Source of the DNA: Herbiconiux flava
GTDB lineage: Bacteria > Actinomycetota > Actinomycetes > Actinomycetales > Microbacteriaceae
Direction: 5' to 3'
DNA: 64,000 nt
NCBI RefSeq assembly: GCF_013409865.1
Contig: NZ_JACCBM010000001.1
Location: 806,001-870,000 of the forward strand
The first letter of the stretch is position 1, and each line of letters starts with the position of its first letter. The position numbers and the translations under genes are program-made. Positions 8,379 through 19,023 of the stretch are shown piece by piece. The notes beneath the pieces were generated by a model. It did no database searches. It had not been told where the DNA came from and saw only the letters and a list, made by a program, of their open reading frames with translations.

Positions 8379-9575
8379 GTGATCGTCCGTCATCTGAGCC
8401 TCACCGACTTCCGCAACTACCGCACCGCGGAGGTGGCGCTGGAGCCGGGCGCGAACCTGTTCGTGGGGCGGAACGGTCAGGGCAAGACGAACCTCGTCGA
8501 GTCCCTGGGCTACCTCAGCACGCTCGGCTCGCACCGGGTCTCGAACGATCAGGCCCTCATCCGCGCGGGTGAGGACGCCGCGATCGTCCGGGCCCGGCTC
8601 GAGCACGAGGGGCGCGAGCTGCTCGTCGAGCTGCAGCTGAACCGCTCCGGTGCGAACCGCGCCCAGGTCAACCGGGCGGCGATCAAGCCGAGGGAGCTCC
8701 CGCGGTACATCTCCACCGTGCTGTTCGCACCGGAGGATCTGGCGCTCGTGCGCGGGGAGCCGTCCACGCGCCGCCGGTTCGTCGACGGACTGCTCGGGGC
8801 GAAGGCGCCGCGCCTGCTCGGGGTGTTCGCCGACTACGAGCGGGTGCTCAAGCAGCGCAACGCCCTGCTGAAATCAGCCCGGGCATCCGGCCTGAAAGAG
8901 GCGAAGCTCAGCACGCTCGAGCTCTGGAACGAGCGACTGGTCGAACTCGGCTCCGAGATCATGGCCGAGCGGATCGCGATCGTCGCTGCGCTGGGGCCCT
9001 TCGTGCGCGAGGCCTACCAGGCGGTGGCGGGGTCGGATCAGGAGCCGACACTCGAGGTCGTGATGAGTGTGCTGTCCGAGCATCCGGAGACCGACGACGA
9101 CGCGGTGGGCGACGAGAGCACGAACAGCGCGCCGGCTCTCTCACGGGAACAGCTCGCCGATGCCTTCCGCGCCGCGCTCGAGCGGGTCGCCCGCGCCGAG
9201 CGCGACCGGGGCATCACGCTGGTGGGGCCGCACCGCGACGACGTGCTGTTCCGGCTGAACACCCTTCCGGCCAAGGGGTACGCGAGCCATGGCGAGTCGT
9301 GGTCGTTCGCCCTCGCCCTGAAGCTCGCGTGCGCCGAGCTGCTGCGGGCCGACTCCTCGACGGGCGACCCGATCGTGATCCTCGACGACGTGTTCGCCGA
9401 GCTCGACCAGCGCCGGCGCGGGCGGCTGGCGGATGCGGTGAAGGACTACGAGCAGGTGCTCATCACCGCCGCGGTGTACGACGACGTGCCCGAGGCGCTG
9501 ACCGCCCACACCGTGCGCATCGAGGCCGGGGCCATCGTGGAGTCCCCGAACGCTCCCGAGGCGCAGGATGCCTGA
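8379..9575 (+). CDS. recF: DNA replication and repair protein RecF
   Basis: RecF is an SMC-like ATPase that helps load RecA at single-strand gaps with RecO and RecR. The 398-residue product has Walker A GRNGQGKT (residues 30-37), a coiled or helical middle region, and the C-terminal Walker B IVILDDVFAELD. The start is GTG 17 bp after gnd. Its end overlaps the next gene by 8 bp, so recF and the DciA-type gene are probably translated from one mRNA. Confidence 0.97.
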   Translation: MIVRHLSLTDFRNYRTAEVALEPGANLFVGRNGQGKTNLVESLGYLSTLGSHRVSNDQALIRAGEDAAIVRARLEHEGRELLVELQLNRSGANRAQVNRAAIKPRELPRYISTVLFAPEDLALVRGEPSTRRRFVDGLLGAKAPRLLGVFADYERVLKQRNALLKSARASGLKEAKLSTLELWNERLVELGSEIMAERIAIVAALGPFVREAYQAVAGSDQEPTLEVVMSVLSEHPETDDDAVGDESTNSAPALSREQLADAFRAALERVARAERDRGITLVGPHRDDVLFRLNTLPAKGYASHGESWSFALALKLACAELLRADSSTGDPIVILDDVFAELDQRRRGRLADAVKDYEQVLITAAVYDDVPEALTAHTVRIEAGAIVESPNAPEAQDA

Positions 9576-10077
9576 ACCCACCAGGCGCAACCCCGAATCG
9601 CAGAACGTCTACCTGCGCCTGAAGACGGCGTTCGGCGACCCCACCTCCCGCGCCGCCCGCTGGCGCGAGAAGAAGACGAGGGCGCGCGGCGACGACGAGG
9701 CGAGCGTTCCCTACGGCGTCGGGCGCGACCCGAAGGGACTGGGCGACGTGATGTCGGGGCTCTCCAGCGAGCTCGGCTGGGGTTCGTCGCTCGCGAAGAG
9801 CGACCTCCTGCTCGCCTGGACCGAGATCGCCGGGCCCGAGACCGCCGAGCACAGCCGGCCGATCGGCATCACCGACTCGGTGCTGACGGTGCAGTGCGAC
9901 TCGACGGCCTGGGCGACCCAGCTGCGGCACATGCGTGTGCTGATCATGACGACGATTGCTCAGCGTTTTCCCGAGGCGGGCATCGAGTCGATCCGCTTCG
10001 AAGCCCCCCACGCCCCGTCCTGGAAACGGGGCTCCAGATCGATTCCAGGGCGGGGTCCTCGCGATACCTACGGCTGA
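9568..10077 (+). CDS. DUF721 protein, DciA-type helicase loader
   Basis: The 169-residue protein has the DUF721/DciA core (about 60-140), including SDLLLAWTEIAGPETAEHSRP and the segment VLTVQCDSTAWATQLRHMR. DciA proteins interact with the replicative helicase DnaB in bacteria that lack DnaC/DnaI. The basic N-terminus (KKTRARGDD) and C-terminus (SWKRGSRS) are likely disordered. Overlap with recF and placement before gyrB match other actinobacteria. Helicase loading in this organism is inferred from the family. Confidence 0.88.
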   Translation: MPEPTRRNPESQNVYLRLKTAFGDPTSRAARWREKKTRARGDDEASVPYGVGRDPKGLGDVMSGLSSELGWGSSLAKSDLLLAWTEIAGPETAEHSRPIGITDSVLTVQCDSTAWATQLRHMRVLIMTTIAQRFPEAGIESIRFEAPHAPSWKRGSRSIPGRGPRDTYG

Positions 10078-10151
10078 CGGGGCAAATATGGTCACGCCAG
10101 TGGAGAAATCTCCTCTACGGGGCGTCTGACCGCTTTTTCCCATCCCGGGTT

Positions 10152-10160
10152 TGATAGAAT
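10152..10160 (+). promoter_or_regulatory. gyrB promoter, extended -10
   Basis: TGATAGAAT combines a TGn extension (10152-10154) with a -10 hexamer TAGAAT (10155-10160), 53 bp before the gyrB ATG. No good -35 is seen at 17 bp, as is common for extended -10 promoters. Confidence 0.6.
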
Positions 10161-10197
10161 TAAGGGTCGCCTGCCCGGCCGTTGGGCGCGGCACTGA

Positions 10198-12186
<1,989 letters not shown>

Positions 12187-12234
12187 CCGCGCCTGACCGC
12201 GCTCCGCTTCTGACCCTTCGATCGAGACTGACAC

Positions 12235-14802
12235 ATGACTGACGAAATCACTCCGCCCGCCGGCGATCGCATCGAGCAGGTCGATCTCCAGCTGGAGATG
12301 CAGCGCTCCTACCTCGACTACGCGATGAGCGTCATCGTCGGGCGCGCCCTGCCCGACGTGCGCGACGGGCTGAAGCCCGTGCACCGCCGCGTGATCTACG
12401 CGATGTACGACGGCGGCTACCGCCCCGACCGCGCGTTCTCGAAGTCGGCCCGCGTGGTCGGCGAGGTGATGGGTCAGTTCCACCCTCACGGCGACACGTC
12501 GATCTACGACACCCTCGTGCGCCTCATCCAGCCCTGGAGCCTCCGCTACCCGCTGGCGCTCGGCCAGGGCAACTTCGGCTCGCCCGGCAACGACGGTGCC
12601 GCCGCCCCCCGGTACACCGAGACGAAGATGGCCCCGCTCGCGCTCGAGATGGTGCGCGACATCCAGGAAGAGACGGTCGACTTCCAGGACAACTACGACG
12701 GCCGCACCCTCGAGCCGGTCGTCCTGCCGAGCCGCTTCCCGAACCTGCTGGTCAACGGATCGGTCGGCATCGCGGTCGGCATGGCCACGAACATCCCGCC
12801 GCACAACCTGCGCGAGGTCGCCGCCGGCGCCATCTGGTACCTCGAGAACCCCGAGGCCTCCCGCGAGGAGCTGCTCGAGGCCCTGATGCAGCGCATCAAG
12901 GGCCCCGACTTCCCCACCGGCGCGCAGATCCTCGGCGTCAAGGGCATCCACGACGCCTACCGAACCGGTCGCGGTTCCATCACCATGCGCGCCGTGGTGA
13001 GCGTCGAGGAGCTGCAGGGCCGTACCTGCCTCGTCGTCACCGAGCTGCCCTACCAAGTCAACCCCGACAACCTGGCCATCAAGATCGCCGACCTCGTGAA
13101 GGACGGCCGGCTCTCGGGCATCGCCGACATCCGTGACGAGACCTCGGGCCGCACCGGTCAGCGCCTCGTGATCGTGCTGAAGCGCGACGCGGTGGCCAAG
13201 GTCGTGCTGAACAACCTCTACAAGCACACCTCGCTGCAGGAGAACTTCGGCGCCAACATGCTGGCGATCGTCGACGGCATCCCGCGCACCCTCCCGCTCG
13301 ACGGCTTCATCACCGAGTGGGTCGCGCACCAGATCGACGTCATCGTGCGCCGCACCCGCTTCCGCCTGCGCGAGGCCGAGGCGCGGATGCACATCCTGCG
13401 CGGTTACCTCAAGGCGCTCGACGCGCTCGACGAGGTCATCGCACTCATCCGCCGTTCGCCCACGGTCGAGGAGGCCCGCGACGGCCTGATGGAGCTGCTC
13501 GACATCGACGAGCTGCAGTCCCGCGCCATCCTCGAGCTGCAGCTGCGCCGCCTGGCCGCCCTCGAGCGCCAGAAGATCCAGGAGGAGGCCGAGGCCCTCC
13601 AGCTGAAGATCGACGAGTACAACGTCATCCTCGGCAGCCCGCAGCGCCAGCGCGAGATCATCACCGAGGAGCTCGGCGAGATCGTCGAGAAGTTCGGCGA
13701 CGACCGGCGCACCGAGATCATGTTCGGCTTCGACGGCGACATGAACATCGAAGACCTCATCCCCGAGGAGGAGATGGTCGTCACCGTCACCCGCGGCGGG
13801 TACGTCAAGCGCACGCGCAGCGACAACTACCGCAGCCAGCACCGGGGCGGCAAGGGCGTCAAGGGCGCCCAGTTGCGAGCGGATGACGTGGTCGAGCACT
13901 TCTTCGTCACGACGACGCACCACTGGCTGCTGTTCTTCACCAACCGGGGCCGCGTCTACCGCGCCAAGGCGTACGAGCTGCAGGAGGCCGGACGCGACGC
14001 CAAGGGGCAGCACGTCGCGAACCTGCTGGCGCTCGCGCCTGACGAGCAGATCACGCAGATCCTCGACATCCGCGACTACCAGACCGCGCAGTACCTGGTG
14101 CTCGCCACCAAGGGCGGCCTGCTGAAGAAGACGTCGCTGACCGAGTACGACACGAACCGCTCGGGCGGCATCATCGCGATCAACCTGCGCGACGACGACG
14201 AGCTCGTCTCGGCGCTGCTGGTCGACGAGGACAGCGATCTGCTGCTGGTGTCCAAGAAGGGCATGTCGATCCGCTTCACCGCGAGCGACGACGCGCTGCG
14301 CCCGATGGGCCGCGCGACCTCCGGGGTCATCGGCATGAAGTTCCGTGGGGAGGACTCGCTGCAGGGCGCCTCCGTGGTCTCCGACGAGGGCTTCGTGTTC
14401 ATCGTCACCGAGGGCGGCTACGCGAAGCGCACCTCGGTCGACGAGTACCGGGTGCAGGGCCGTGGCGGACTGGGCATCAAGGTGGCCAAGCTGCAGGATG
14501 CCCGGGGCGATCTGATCGGCTCCCTGATCGTCGGGGAGGACGACGAGGTCCTTGTGGTTCTTGCCAGTGGCAAGGTGGTACGCTCTGCCGTGGCCGAAGT
14601 TCCGGCCAAGGGACGCGACACGATGGGCGTGGTCTTCGCCCGCTTCGCGGACGATGATCGCATCATCGCGGTGGCCAAGAACACCGAACGCAACCTGGAG
14701 TCCGAGCTCGAGGCGGGTGCAGAACCCGTGCTGGGCGAGGCACTCGGGGAGAGCGCAGACGCCGGGTCTGCGCCTGGAGAGGACGTAACGACGGATGAGT
14801 AA
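12235..14802 (+). CDS. gyrA: DNA gyrase subunit A
   Basis: GyrA cuts and rejoins DNA in the gyrase A2B2 complex. The 855-residue product has the catalytic tyrosine in [12 protein letters not shown] (about residue 127), the quinolone-resistance-determining segment [14 protein letters not shown], and a C-terminal beta-pinwheel with a GyrA-box-like QHRGGKG. The tail (after about residue 820) is acidic, which in other gyrases modulates supercoiling. The position equivalent to E. coli Ser83 is Thr. The stop overlaps the following gene by 8 bp. Confidence 0.98.
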   Translation: MTDEITPPAGDRIEQVDLQLEMQRSYLDYAMSVIVGRALPDVRDGLKPVHRRVIYAMYDGGYRPDRAFSKSARVVGEVMGQFHPHGDTSIYDTLVRLIQPWSLRYPLALGQGNFGSPGNDGAAAPRYTETKMAPLALEMVRDIQEETVDFQDNYDGRTLEPVVLPSRFPNLLVNGSVGIAVGMATNIPPHNLREVAAGAIWYLENPEASREELLEALMQRIKGPDFPTGAQILGVKGIHDAYRTGRGSITMRAVVSVEELQGRTCLVVTELPYQVNPDNLAIKIADLVKDGRLSGIADIRDETSGRTGQRLVIVLKRDAVAKVVLNNLYKHTSLQENFGANMLAIVDGIPRTLPLDGFITEWVAHQIDVIVRRTRFRLREAEARMHILRGYLKALDALDEVIALIRRSPTVEEARDGLMELLDIDELQSRAILELQLRRLAALERQKIQEEAEALQLKIDEYNVILGSPQRQREIITEELGEIVEKFGDDRRTEIMFGFDGDMNIEDLIPEEEMVVTVTRGGYVKRTRSDNYRSQHRGGKGVKGAQLRADDVVEHFFVTTTHHWLLFFTNRGRVYRAKAYELQEAGRDAKGQHVANLLALAPDEQITQILDIRDYQTAQYLVLATKGGLLKKTSLTEYDTNRSGGIIAINLRDDDELVSALLVDEDSDLLLVSKKGMSIRFTASDDALRPMGRATSGVIGMKFRGEDSLQGASVVSDEGFVFIVTEGGYAKRTSVDEYRVQGRGGLGIKVAKLQDARGDLIGSLIVGEDDEVLVVLASGKVVRSAVAEVPAKGRDTMGVVFARFADDDRIIAVAKNTERNLESELEAGAEPVLGEALGESADAGSAPGEDVTTDE

Positions 14803-15202
14803 TCTTGGCGACAAATTCGCGAAGAAAACGGCAAGAGTCGCCAACACCAAGCAGGTCCGGCTGAAGCTGGTCTACATCGACTTCTGGTCGGTGCTGAAGA
14901 TCTCGTTCCTGCTCGCCATCATCCTCGGAATCGTGACCGTGGTCGCCAGCTTCCTGGTGTGGTCGGTGCTGAATCAGACGGGCGTGTTCGATTCGATCAA
15001 CACCCTGCTGCAGGACATCGCGGGCGCCGGCAACTTCGACCTGTTCGACTTCGCCTCGCTGCCGCAGGTGATGGGCTTCTCGATCGTCGTGGCCATCCTG
15101 AACGTCATCGTCATCACCGCGCTCGGAGCGATCTGGGCCGCGCTGTACAACTTGGCCGTGCGGATCACCGGCGGCATCATGCTGGGCTTCACCAACAAGT
15201 GA
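14795..15202 (+). CDS. DUF3566 membrane protein
   Basis: A 135-residue protein with a short basic N-terminus, a first membrane helix ([25 protein letters not shown]), a soluble hairpin containing [13 protein letters not shown], and a second helix near the C-terminus ([25 protein letters not shown]). This is the DUF3566 family, which follows gyrA in many Actinomycetota; its function is unknown. The 8-bp overlap with gyrA suggests co-translation. Two tRNA genes follow. Confidence 0.9.
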   Translation: MSNLGDKFAKKTARVANTKQVRLKLVYIDFWSVLKISFLLAIILGIVTVVASFLVWSVLNQTGVFDSINTLLQDIAGAGNFDLFDFASLPQVMGFSIVVAILNVIVITALGAIWAALYNLAVRITGGIMLGFTNK

Positions 15203-15268
15203 CGCTCGACCGGCCCGATTGTGTGATCGGGCACTGCGTAGGGTAATCTCTACTCTGGTCAAAAAAAC

Positions 15269-15342
15269 GGGGCTATAGCTCAGGCGGTTAGAGCGCTTCG
15301 CTGATAACGAAGAGGTCCAAGGTTCAAGTCCTTGTAGCCCCA
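15269..15342 (+). tRNA. tRNA-Ile (GAT anticodon)
   Basis: The 74-nt sequence folds as a cloverleaf: acceptor arms GGGGCTA (15269-15275) and TAGCCCC (15335-15341), anticodon stem CTTCG/CGAAG with loop CTGATAA, anticodon GAT at 15303-15305, and T-arm GGTTCAAGTCC. The 3' CCA is not encoded. A run of seven A residues lies just upstream. Confidence 0.97.
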
Positions 15343-15364
15343 CCCATAGATTCACTCCCCGAAC

Positions 15365-15437
15365 GGGGCCTTAGCTCAGTTGGTAGAGCGCCTGCTTTGC
15401 AAGCAGGATGTCGGGAGTTCGATTCTCCCAGGCTCCA
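15365..15437 (+). tRNA. tRNA-Ala (TGC anticodon)
   Basis: The 73-nt cloverleaf has acceptor arms GGGGCCT and AGGCTCC that contain the G3:U70 pair that identifies tRNA-Ala. The anticodon stem is CCTGC/GCAGG with TGC at 15398-15400. CCA is not encoded. It lies 22 bp after tRNA-Ile and both are probably one transcript. Confidence 0.97.
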
Positions 15438-15443
15438 CCGAAA

Positions 15444-15473
15444 GAAGCCCCCCACCGTGAGGTGAGGGGCTTC
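15444..15473. terminator. bidirectional terminator-like hairpin
   Basis: GAAGCCCC (15444-15451) pairs with GGGGCTTC (15466-15473), with further pairing of ACC/GGT inside around a GTGA loop. It lies between the tRNA genes and the convergent gene at 15493, so it can end both transcripts. No long T run follows. Confidence 0.7.
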
Positions 15474-15492
15474 TGTCGTCGAGGGGCTGAGG

Positions 15493-16044
15493 TCAGCTCT
15501 CGGGGTTGGTCTCGGGCTCCGGGTCCTCGTCGGCGATCCAGAGCTCGTCGTCGGCGCGGAAGGTCTGCCAGAGGGCGTAGCCGACACCGACGAGAGTGAC
15601 GACGCCGAGGCTGACGACGAACGCGGTACCGACCTTCGAGCCGCCCGACTTCGGGGCGGACTTCTTGACGGCCTTGCTGGCCTCCTTGACCTTCTTGCCG
15701 GCGTCCTTGAGGAACTCGGGGTTCTTCGAGGACTGCAGCACCGCTGCAGCCGAGCCGAGCGTCGAGGCGAGGGCGGGGATGACCTCGGACGAGAACTGCT
15801 TCTTCACGGTCGAGCCGGCGACCTTGACCTCGGCGACCTTGCGGCTCACCGTGGGGGCGACGGAGTCGACGGCGCTCTTCACGCGGGGCTTGACCTGCTC
15901 CTCGGTGAGGAAGCTGGCCTGCTTGCCGGCCTCACGGATGATCGTGTTGGCGCGGTCGAGCACGTCCTGCTGGTCGAGCCACAGTTCTTCTGCCGAACCC
16001 TTCAGGCGCTTGAGCGCCTTGCGACGCTTGCGGGAAAGACTCAT
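15493..16044 (-). CDS. membrane protein with DLW-like C-terminus, function unknown
   Basis: A 183-residue protein with a very basic N-terminus (MSLSRKRRKALKRLKGSA), a Lys/Ala-rich helical middle with coiled-coil character, and one membrane helix near the C-terminus (VGTAFVVSLGVVTLVGVGYA) followed by WQTFRADDELWIADEDPEP. The tail resembles the helix-plus-DLW end of the short DLW-39 family proteins that sit beside tRNA-Ala in many actinobacteria. The long basic region in front is not part of that family as I know it. ATG start with a GGAGG-type site. Function unknown. Confidence 0.7.
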   Translation of the reverse strand: MSLSRKRRKALKRLKGSAEELWLDQQDVLDRANTIIREAGKQASFLTEEQVKPRVKSAVDSVAPTVSRKVAEVKVAGSTVKKQFSSEVIPALASTLGSAAAVLQSSKNPEFLKDAGKKVKEASKAVKKSAPKSGGSKVGTAFVVSLGVVTLVGVGYALWQTFRADDELWIADEDPEPETNPES

Positions 16045-16186
16045 GGGAAACCTCCATCGGCGAAAGCACGGACAACTTCATCTTGGCACGCTCTGCACCG
16101 CCGCAGTAGTTCGCGGCCCTGATCATCCGCTCCTCATCGTCTGGGCCTTCACTGGATGCGGCGTGCCGGTATGACAGAATCGAGCC

Positions 16187-16726
16187 ATGCCCGCACACAC
16201 CCATGTCGCCACCATCACCACCAACCACGGCCCCATCGTCGTGAATCTGTACGGTCACCACGCCCCCAAGACCGTCAAGAACTTCATCGGCCTCGCCACC
16301 GGCGGGCTCGAGTGGACCGACCCGAAGACGGGCAAGCCGTCGACGGCGCCCCTCTACGAGAACATCGTCTTCCACCGCATCATCCCCGGCTTCATGATCC
16401 AGGGCGGCGACCCGCTCGGCAACGGCACCGGCGGCCCCGGCTTCCGCTTCGACGACGAGATCAACCCCGAGCTCGACTTCACCGAGCCTTACATCCTCGC
16501 CATGGCCAACGCCGGGCTGCAGGGCGGCAAGGGCACCAACGGCTCGCAGTTCTTCATCACCGTCGGCCCCACCACCTGGCTGCAGGGCAAGCACACCATC
16601 TTCGGTGAGGTCGCCGACGACGCCTCGCGCCGCATCGTCGACAAGCTGGCCGGTGTCGCCACCGACGCCTACGACCGTCCGCTCGACGAGGTCGTGCTCG
16701 AGAACGTCACCGTCACCGAGGTCTGA
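16187..16726 (+). CDS. ppiA: peptidyl-prolyl cis-trans isomerase, cyclophilin type
   Basis: Cyclophilins catalyse cis-trans isomerisation of prolyl bonds. The 179-residue product is a single cyclophilin domain with FHRIIPGFMIQGGDPLGNG, the GSQFFITVGPTTWLQGKHTIFG active-site region split over about residues 123-144, and no signal peptide, so it is cytoplasmic. A CAGAAT hexamer ends 6 bases before the ATG, which suggests a leaderless mRNA. Equivalent to ppiA between gyrA and crgA in mycobacteria. Confidence 0.95.
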   Translation: MPAHTHVATITTNHGPIVVNLYGHHAPKTVKNFIGLATGGLEWTDPKTGKPSTAPLYENIVFHRIIPGFMIQGGDPLGNGTGGPGFRFDDEINPELDFTEPYILAMANAGLQGGKGTNGSQFFITVGPTTWLQGKHTIFGEVADDASRRIVDKLAGVATDAYDRPLDEVVLENVTVTEV

Positions 16727-16750
16727 CCCCTCCCCGACGCGACACCCCCG

Positions 16751-17608
16751 ATGACGAGCGCCCCGGTCTCGGCCGACAACTACTGCTACCGCCACCCCGG
16801 CCGGCAGAGCTTCGTGCTCTGCCAGCGCTGCGGCCGCACCATCTGCCCCGAGTGCCAGGTGCAGGCGGCGGTGGGGGTGCACTGCGTCGAGTGCGCGCGC
16901 CGAGACCGGGCGAGCATCCCGCGCCCGAAGCGCAGCCGAGCGGTCGCCCGCCGGCTGACCGGGGCCGACGCGCCCGTCGTCACCTACTCGCTGATCGCGC
17001 TCTGCATCGTCGTCTTCGGCCTGCAGCTCATCCCCGGGCTCGGCGTCACGAACGCGCTGCTGTTCGCCCCGGCGTACGTGCAGCCCGACACCGGGGCGCC
17101 CCTCGAGCCGTGGCGCATGATCACCGCGATCTTCACGCACTCGACCGCTTCGCTCCTGCCGCTGCACATCCTGCTGAACATGTACTCGCTGTTCATCTTC
17201 GGCGGGGTGCTCGAACGGATGCTCGGGCGAGGCCGCTTCCTCGCCCTCTACCTCATCGCGGGCTTCGGCGGCTCCGTGGCCGTCGACCTCCTGGGCGACC
17301 CGATGCAGGGCACCGTCGGAGCGTCCGGCGCGATCTTCGGCCTGATGGGCGCCTTCTTCATCATCAACCGGCACCTCGGCGGGAACAGCATCCAATTCGT
17401 GGTGCTGGTGGTGCTGAACCTCGCCTGGGGCTTCTTCGTGCCGGGCATCTCGTGGCAGGCGCACGTGGGCGGCATCGTCGCCGGCGGGCTCGTCGCGCTG
17501 GTGCTCGTGCGCACGCGCAACCGGCGCCAGCGAACCGCTCAGATCGTCGGTGTGACGGGGATCGCGGTGGCCCTCGTGGCCCTCACCGTGATTCGCGCAC
17601 TCGTCTGA
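16751..17608 (+). CDS. rhomboid family intramembrane serine protease with N-terminal zinc-ribbon
   Basis: A 285-residue protein with a Cys/His-rich N-terminal module (CYRHPGR, CQRCGRTICPEC, CVECARRD; about residues 12-55) that probably binds zinc, then six or so membrane helices. Rhomboid signatures are HILLNMYSLF (His/Asn of helix 2), the catalytic serine in GASGAIFGLMGAFF, and the catalytic histidine in HVGGIVAGG. Rhomboids cleave substrates within the membrane; the substrate is unknown here. It lies 24 bp after ppiA and probably shares its transcript. Confidence 0.92.
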   Translation: MTSAPVSADNYCYRHPGRQSFVLCQRCGRTICPECQVQAAVGVHCVECARRDRASIPRPKRSRAVARRLTGADAPVVTYSLIALCIVVFGLQLIPGLGVTNALLFAPAYVQPDTGAPLEPWRMITAIFTHSTASLLPLHILLNMYSLFIFGGVLERMLGRGRFLALYLIAGFGGSVAVDLLGDPMQGTVGASGAIFGLMGAFFIINRHLGGNSIQFVVLVVLNLAWGFFVPGISWQAHVGGIVAGGLVALVLVRTRNRRQRTAQIVGVTGIAVALVALTVIRALV

Positions 17609-17629
17609 TTGCTAGAACGACTAACAGAG

Positions 17630-17667
17630 TTATCCACACTGTGGAATTCTCCACAGGAGTTTCCACA
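17630..17667. promoter_or_regulatory. DnaA-box group between rhomboid gene and crgA
   Basis: A perfect TTATCCACA (17630-17638) is followed by TTCTCCACA (17647-17655, one mismatch) and GTTTCCACA (17659-17667, two mismatches), all in the same orientation and within 38 bp. The spacer has no gene. The site is about 11.5 kb from oriC. Confidence 0.65.
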
Positions 17668-17692
17668 TTGGGGATAATCACACCGGTGTAGT

Positions 17693-17959
17693 TCAGCGCC
17701 ACCTGGTGGTCATGATGAACCCGATGAAGGCGATGCCGAAGCCGACCAGGATGTTCCAGCTGCCCAGGTCGGGGACGGGGAACAGGCCCTGGCTCACGTA
17801 GAACACGATGATCCACAGCAGACCGACGATCATGAACCCGAACATGACCGGTTTGAACCAGACCGGGTTGGGGTTCTGGGCCGAATCGTCGGAGCTGGTG
17901 CGCTGGACGTCGCGGTTGCGACGGGCGAGGTCCTTCGTGGATGCTTTGTCTCGGGCCAT
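17693..17959 (-). CDS. crgA: cell division protein CrgA
   Basis: CrgA is a small actinobacterial divisome protein with two membrane helices that interacts with FtsZ and penicillin-binding proteins. The 88-residue product has a polar N-terminus, the conserved PNPVWFKPVMFGFMIVGLLW first helix, the loop with YVSQGLFPVPDLGSWN, and a second helix NILVGFGIAFIGFIMTTRWR. A TAGAAT hexamer at 17967-17972 ends 7 bases before the ATG, which predicts a leaderless mRNA. DnaA-box-like sequences lie on both sides of the gene. Confidence 0.97.
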   Translation of the reverse strand: MARDKASTKDLARRNRDVQRTSSDDSAQNPNPVWFKPVMFGFMIVGLLWIIVFYVSQGLFPVPDLGSWNILVGFGIAFIGFIMTTRWR

Positions 17960-17966
17960 GCCGATG

Positions 17967-17972
17967 ATTCTA
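17967..17972 (-). promoter_or_regulatory. -10 element for leaderless crgA
   Basis: TAGAAT on the minus strand ends 7 bases before the crgA ATG, so transcription should begin at or next to the start codon. Confidence 0.6.
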
Positions 17973-17990
17973 ACGGGGATTCATCCCCCG

Positions 17991-18010
17991 TTCTCCACCG
18001 GTTCTCCACA
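17991..18010. promoter_or_regulatory. DnaA-box-like pair upstream of crgA
   Basis: TTCTCCACC (17991-17999) and TTCTCCACA (18002-18010) are direct copies 2 bp apart in the crgA-sortase divergent spacer. TTCTCCACA is one mismatch from the DnaA box; TTCTCCACC has two. Confidence 0.45.
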
Positions 18011-18048
18011 GGCTGTCGCCTTCGTGGCCGGTGCTCAGCCACAACTCC

Positions 18049-18054
18049 TAGGAT
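18049..18054 (+). promoter_or_regulatory. -10 element for leaderless sortase mRNA
   Basis: TAGGAT ends 7 bases before ATG 18062, which supports that start over the in-frame GTG at 18056. Confidence 0.55.
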
Positions 18055-18061
18055 TGTGGGC

Positions 18062-18862
18062 ATGACCGACAGCGTGCAGGGCGAGCTCCGGCGCCCGCGA
18101 CGGCGCAAGCGCGGCCTGGTCTCCCGCGTCGTCGGGGTGTTCGGCGAACTGCTGATCACGGCCGGCGTGCTGGTGCTGCTCTTCCTCGGCTGGCAGTTCA
18201 CGCTGAACGGGGTGATGCTGAGCAACCAGCAGGCCTCCGACGCCGACCAGCTGATCGACGGCTGGCAGTCGGGTGACGACGGCGCCTCGCCGGCGCCCGT
18301 CGCGCCCGCCACCGACGGCACCACGGCGACCCCTGCCTTCGCCTACGGCGAGCCGCCCGCCGCCGACGCGGCTCCCGGCGACGCCGAGGAGTTCGCGGTC
18401 GTCTACGTGCCGCGCTTCGGCTCCGACTTCAAGAAGACCATCGCCGAGGGGGTCGATCCGCGTTCGGTGCTGAACAAGGGCGGCGCCGGTCACTACGCCT
18501 CCACCCAGATGCCCGGCGAGATCGGCAACTTCGCCATCGCCGCGCACCGCGACGGCTGGGGCAGCCCGTTCCTGAAGATCAATGAGCTGCAGCTGGGCGA
18601 CAAGGTCTACGTCGAGACCCAGGCGGGCTGGTACACGTACACCTTCCGCGGGCTGGAATACGTCACGCCCTACGGCGTCGGTGTCATCGACCCCGTGCCG
18701 CAGGTGCCGAACGCCGCGCCCACCGACCGCATCCTCACCATGACGAGCTGCAATCCGCTCTACGTGGCGAGCGAGCGCATCATCGCCTACTCGGTGCTGA
18801 CCGACTGGACGCCGCGCTCCGTCGGGGCTCCGGCCGAGATCTCGGGATTGGTGGGGGCCTGA
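18062..18862 (+). CDS. class E sortase
   Basis: Sortases cut cell-wall sorting signals and attach proteins to peptidoglycan; class E enzymes of high-GC Gram-positives prefer LAxTG. The product (266 residues from ATG 18062; 268 from GTG 18056) has a basic cytoplasmic N-terminus, one membrane helix (about residues 28-50), an Ala/Pro-rich linker, and the sortase domain with catalytic His in IAAHRDGWG (about 162), Cys in MTSCNPLY (about 229) and Arg in SERIIAYS. A protein with an LASTG signal is encoded at 31398-32528. Overlaps the next gene by 1 bp. Confidence 0.93.
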   Translation: MTDSVQGELRRPRRRKRGLVSRVVGVFGELLITAGVLVLLFLGWQFTLNGVMLSNQQASDADQLIDGWQSGDDGASPAPVAPATDGTTATPAFAYGEPPAADAAPGDAEEFAVVYVPRFGSDFKKTIAEGVDPRSVLNKGGAGHYASTQMPGEIGNFAIAAHRDGWGSPFLKINELQLGDKVYVETQAGWYTYTFRGLEYVTPYGVGVIDPVPQVPNAAPTDRILTMTSCNPLYVASERIIAYSVLTDWTPRSVGAPAEISGLVGA

Positions 18863-19023
18863 TGTACGCGACGCTCTGGCGACTCATCCCCGGGCCGGTC
18901 TGGCTGCGCATCCTGATCGTGCTCGTGCTGGTCGCGGCGGTGCTCTACCTGCTCGCGTTCTTCGTGTTCCCCTGGGTCGATCAGATGACGGCCCCCGCTC
19001 AGGATGTGACGGTGGATCGATGA
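18862..19023 (+). CDS. 53-residue single-pass membrane protein
   Basis: ATG at 18862 overlaps the sortase stop (TGATG) and the TGA at 19021-19023 overlaps the pabA start (ATGA). The product begins MYATLWRLIPGPVWLRI, has one strong membrane helix (residues about 14-39) and ends DQMTAPAQDVTVDR. Coupled overlaps on both sides argue strongly that it is translated. Similar short membrane proteins accompany pabA in related actinobacteria to my knowledge; the function is unknown. Confidence 0.8.
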   Translation: MYATLWRLIPGPVWLRILIVLVLVAAVLYLLAFFVFPWVDQMTAPAQDVTVDR

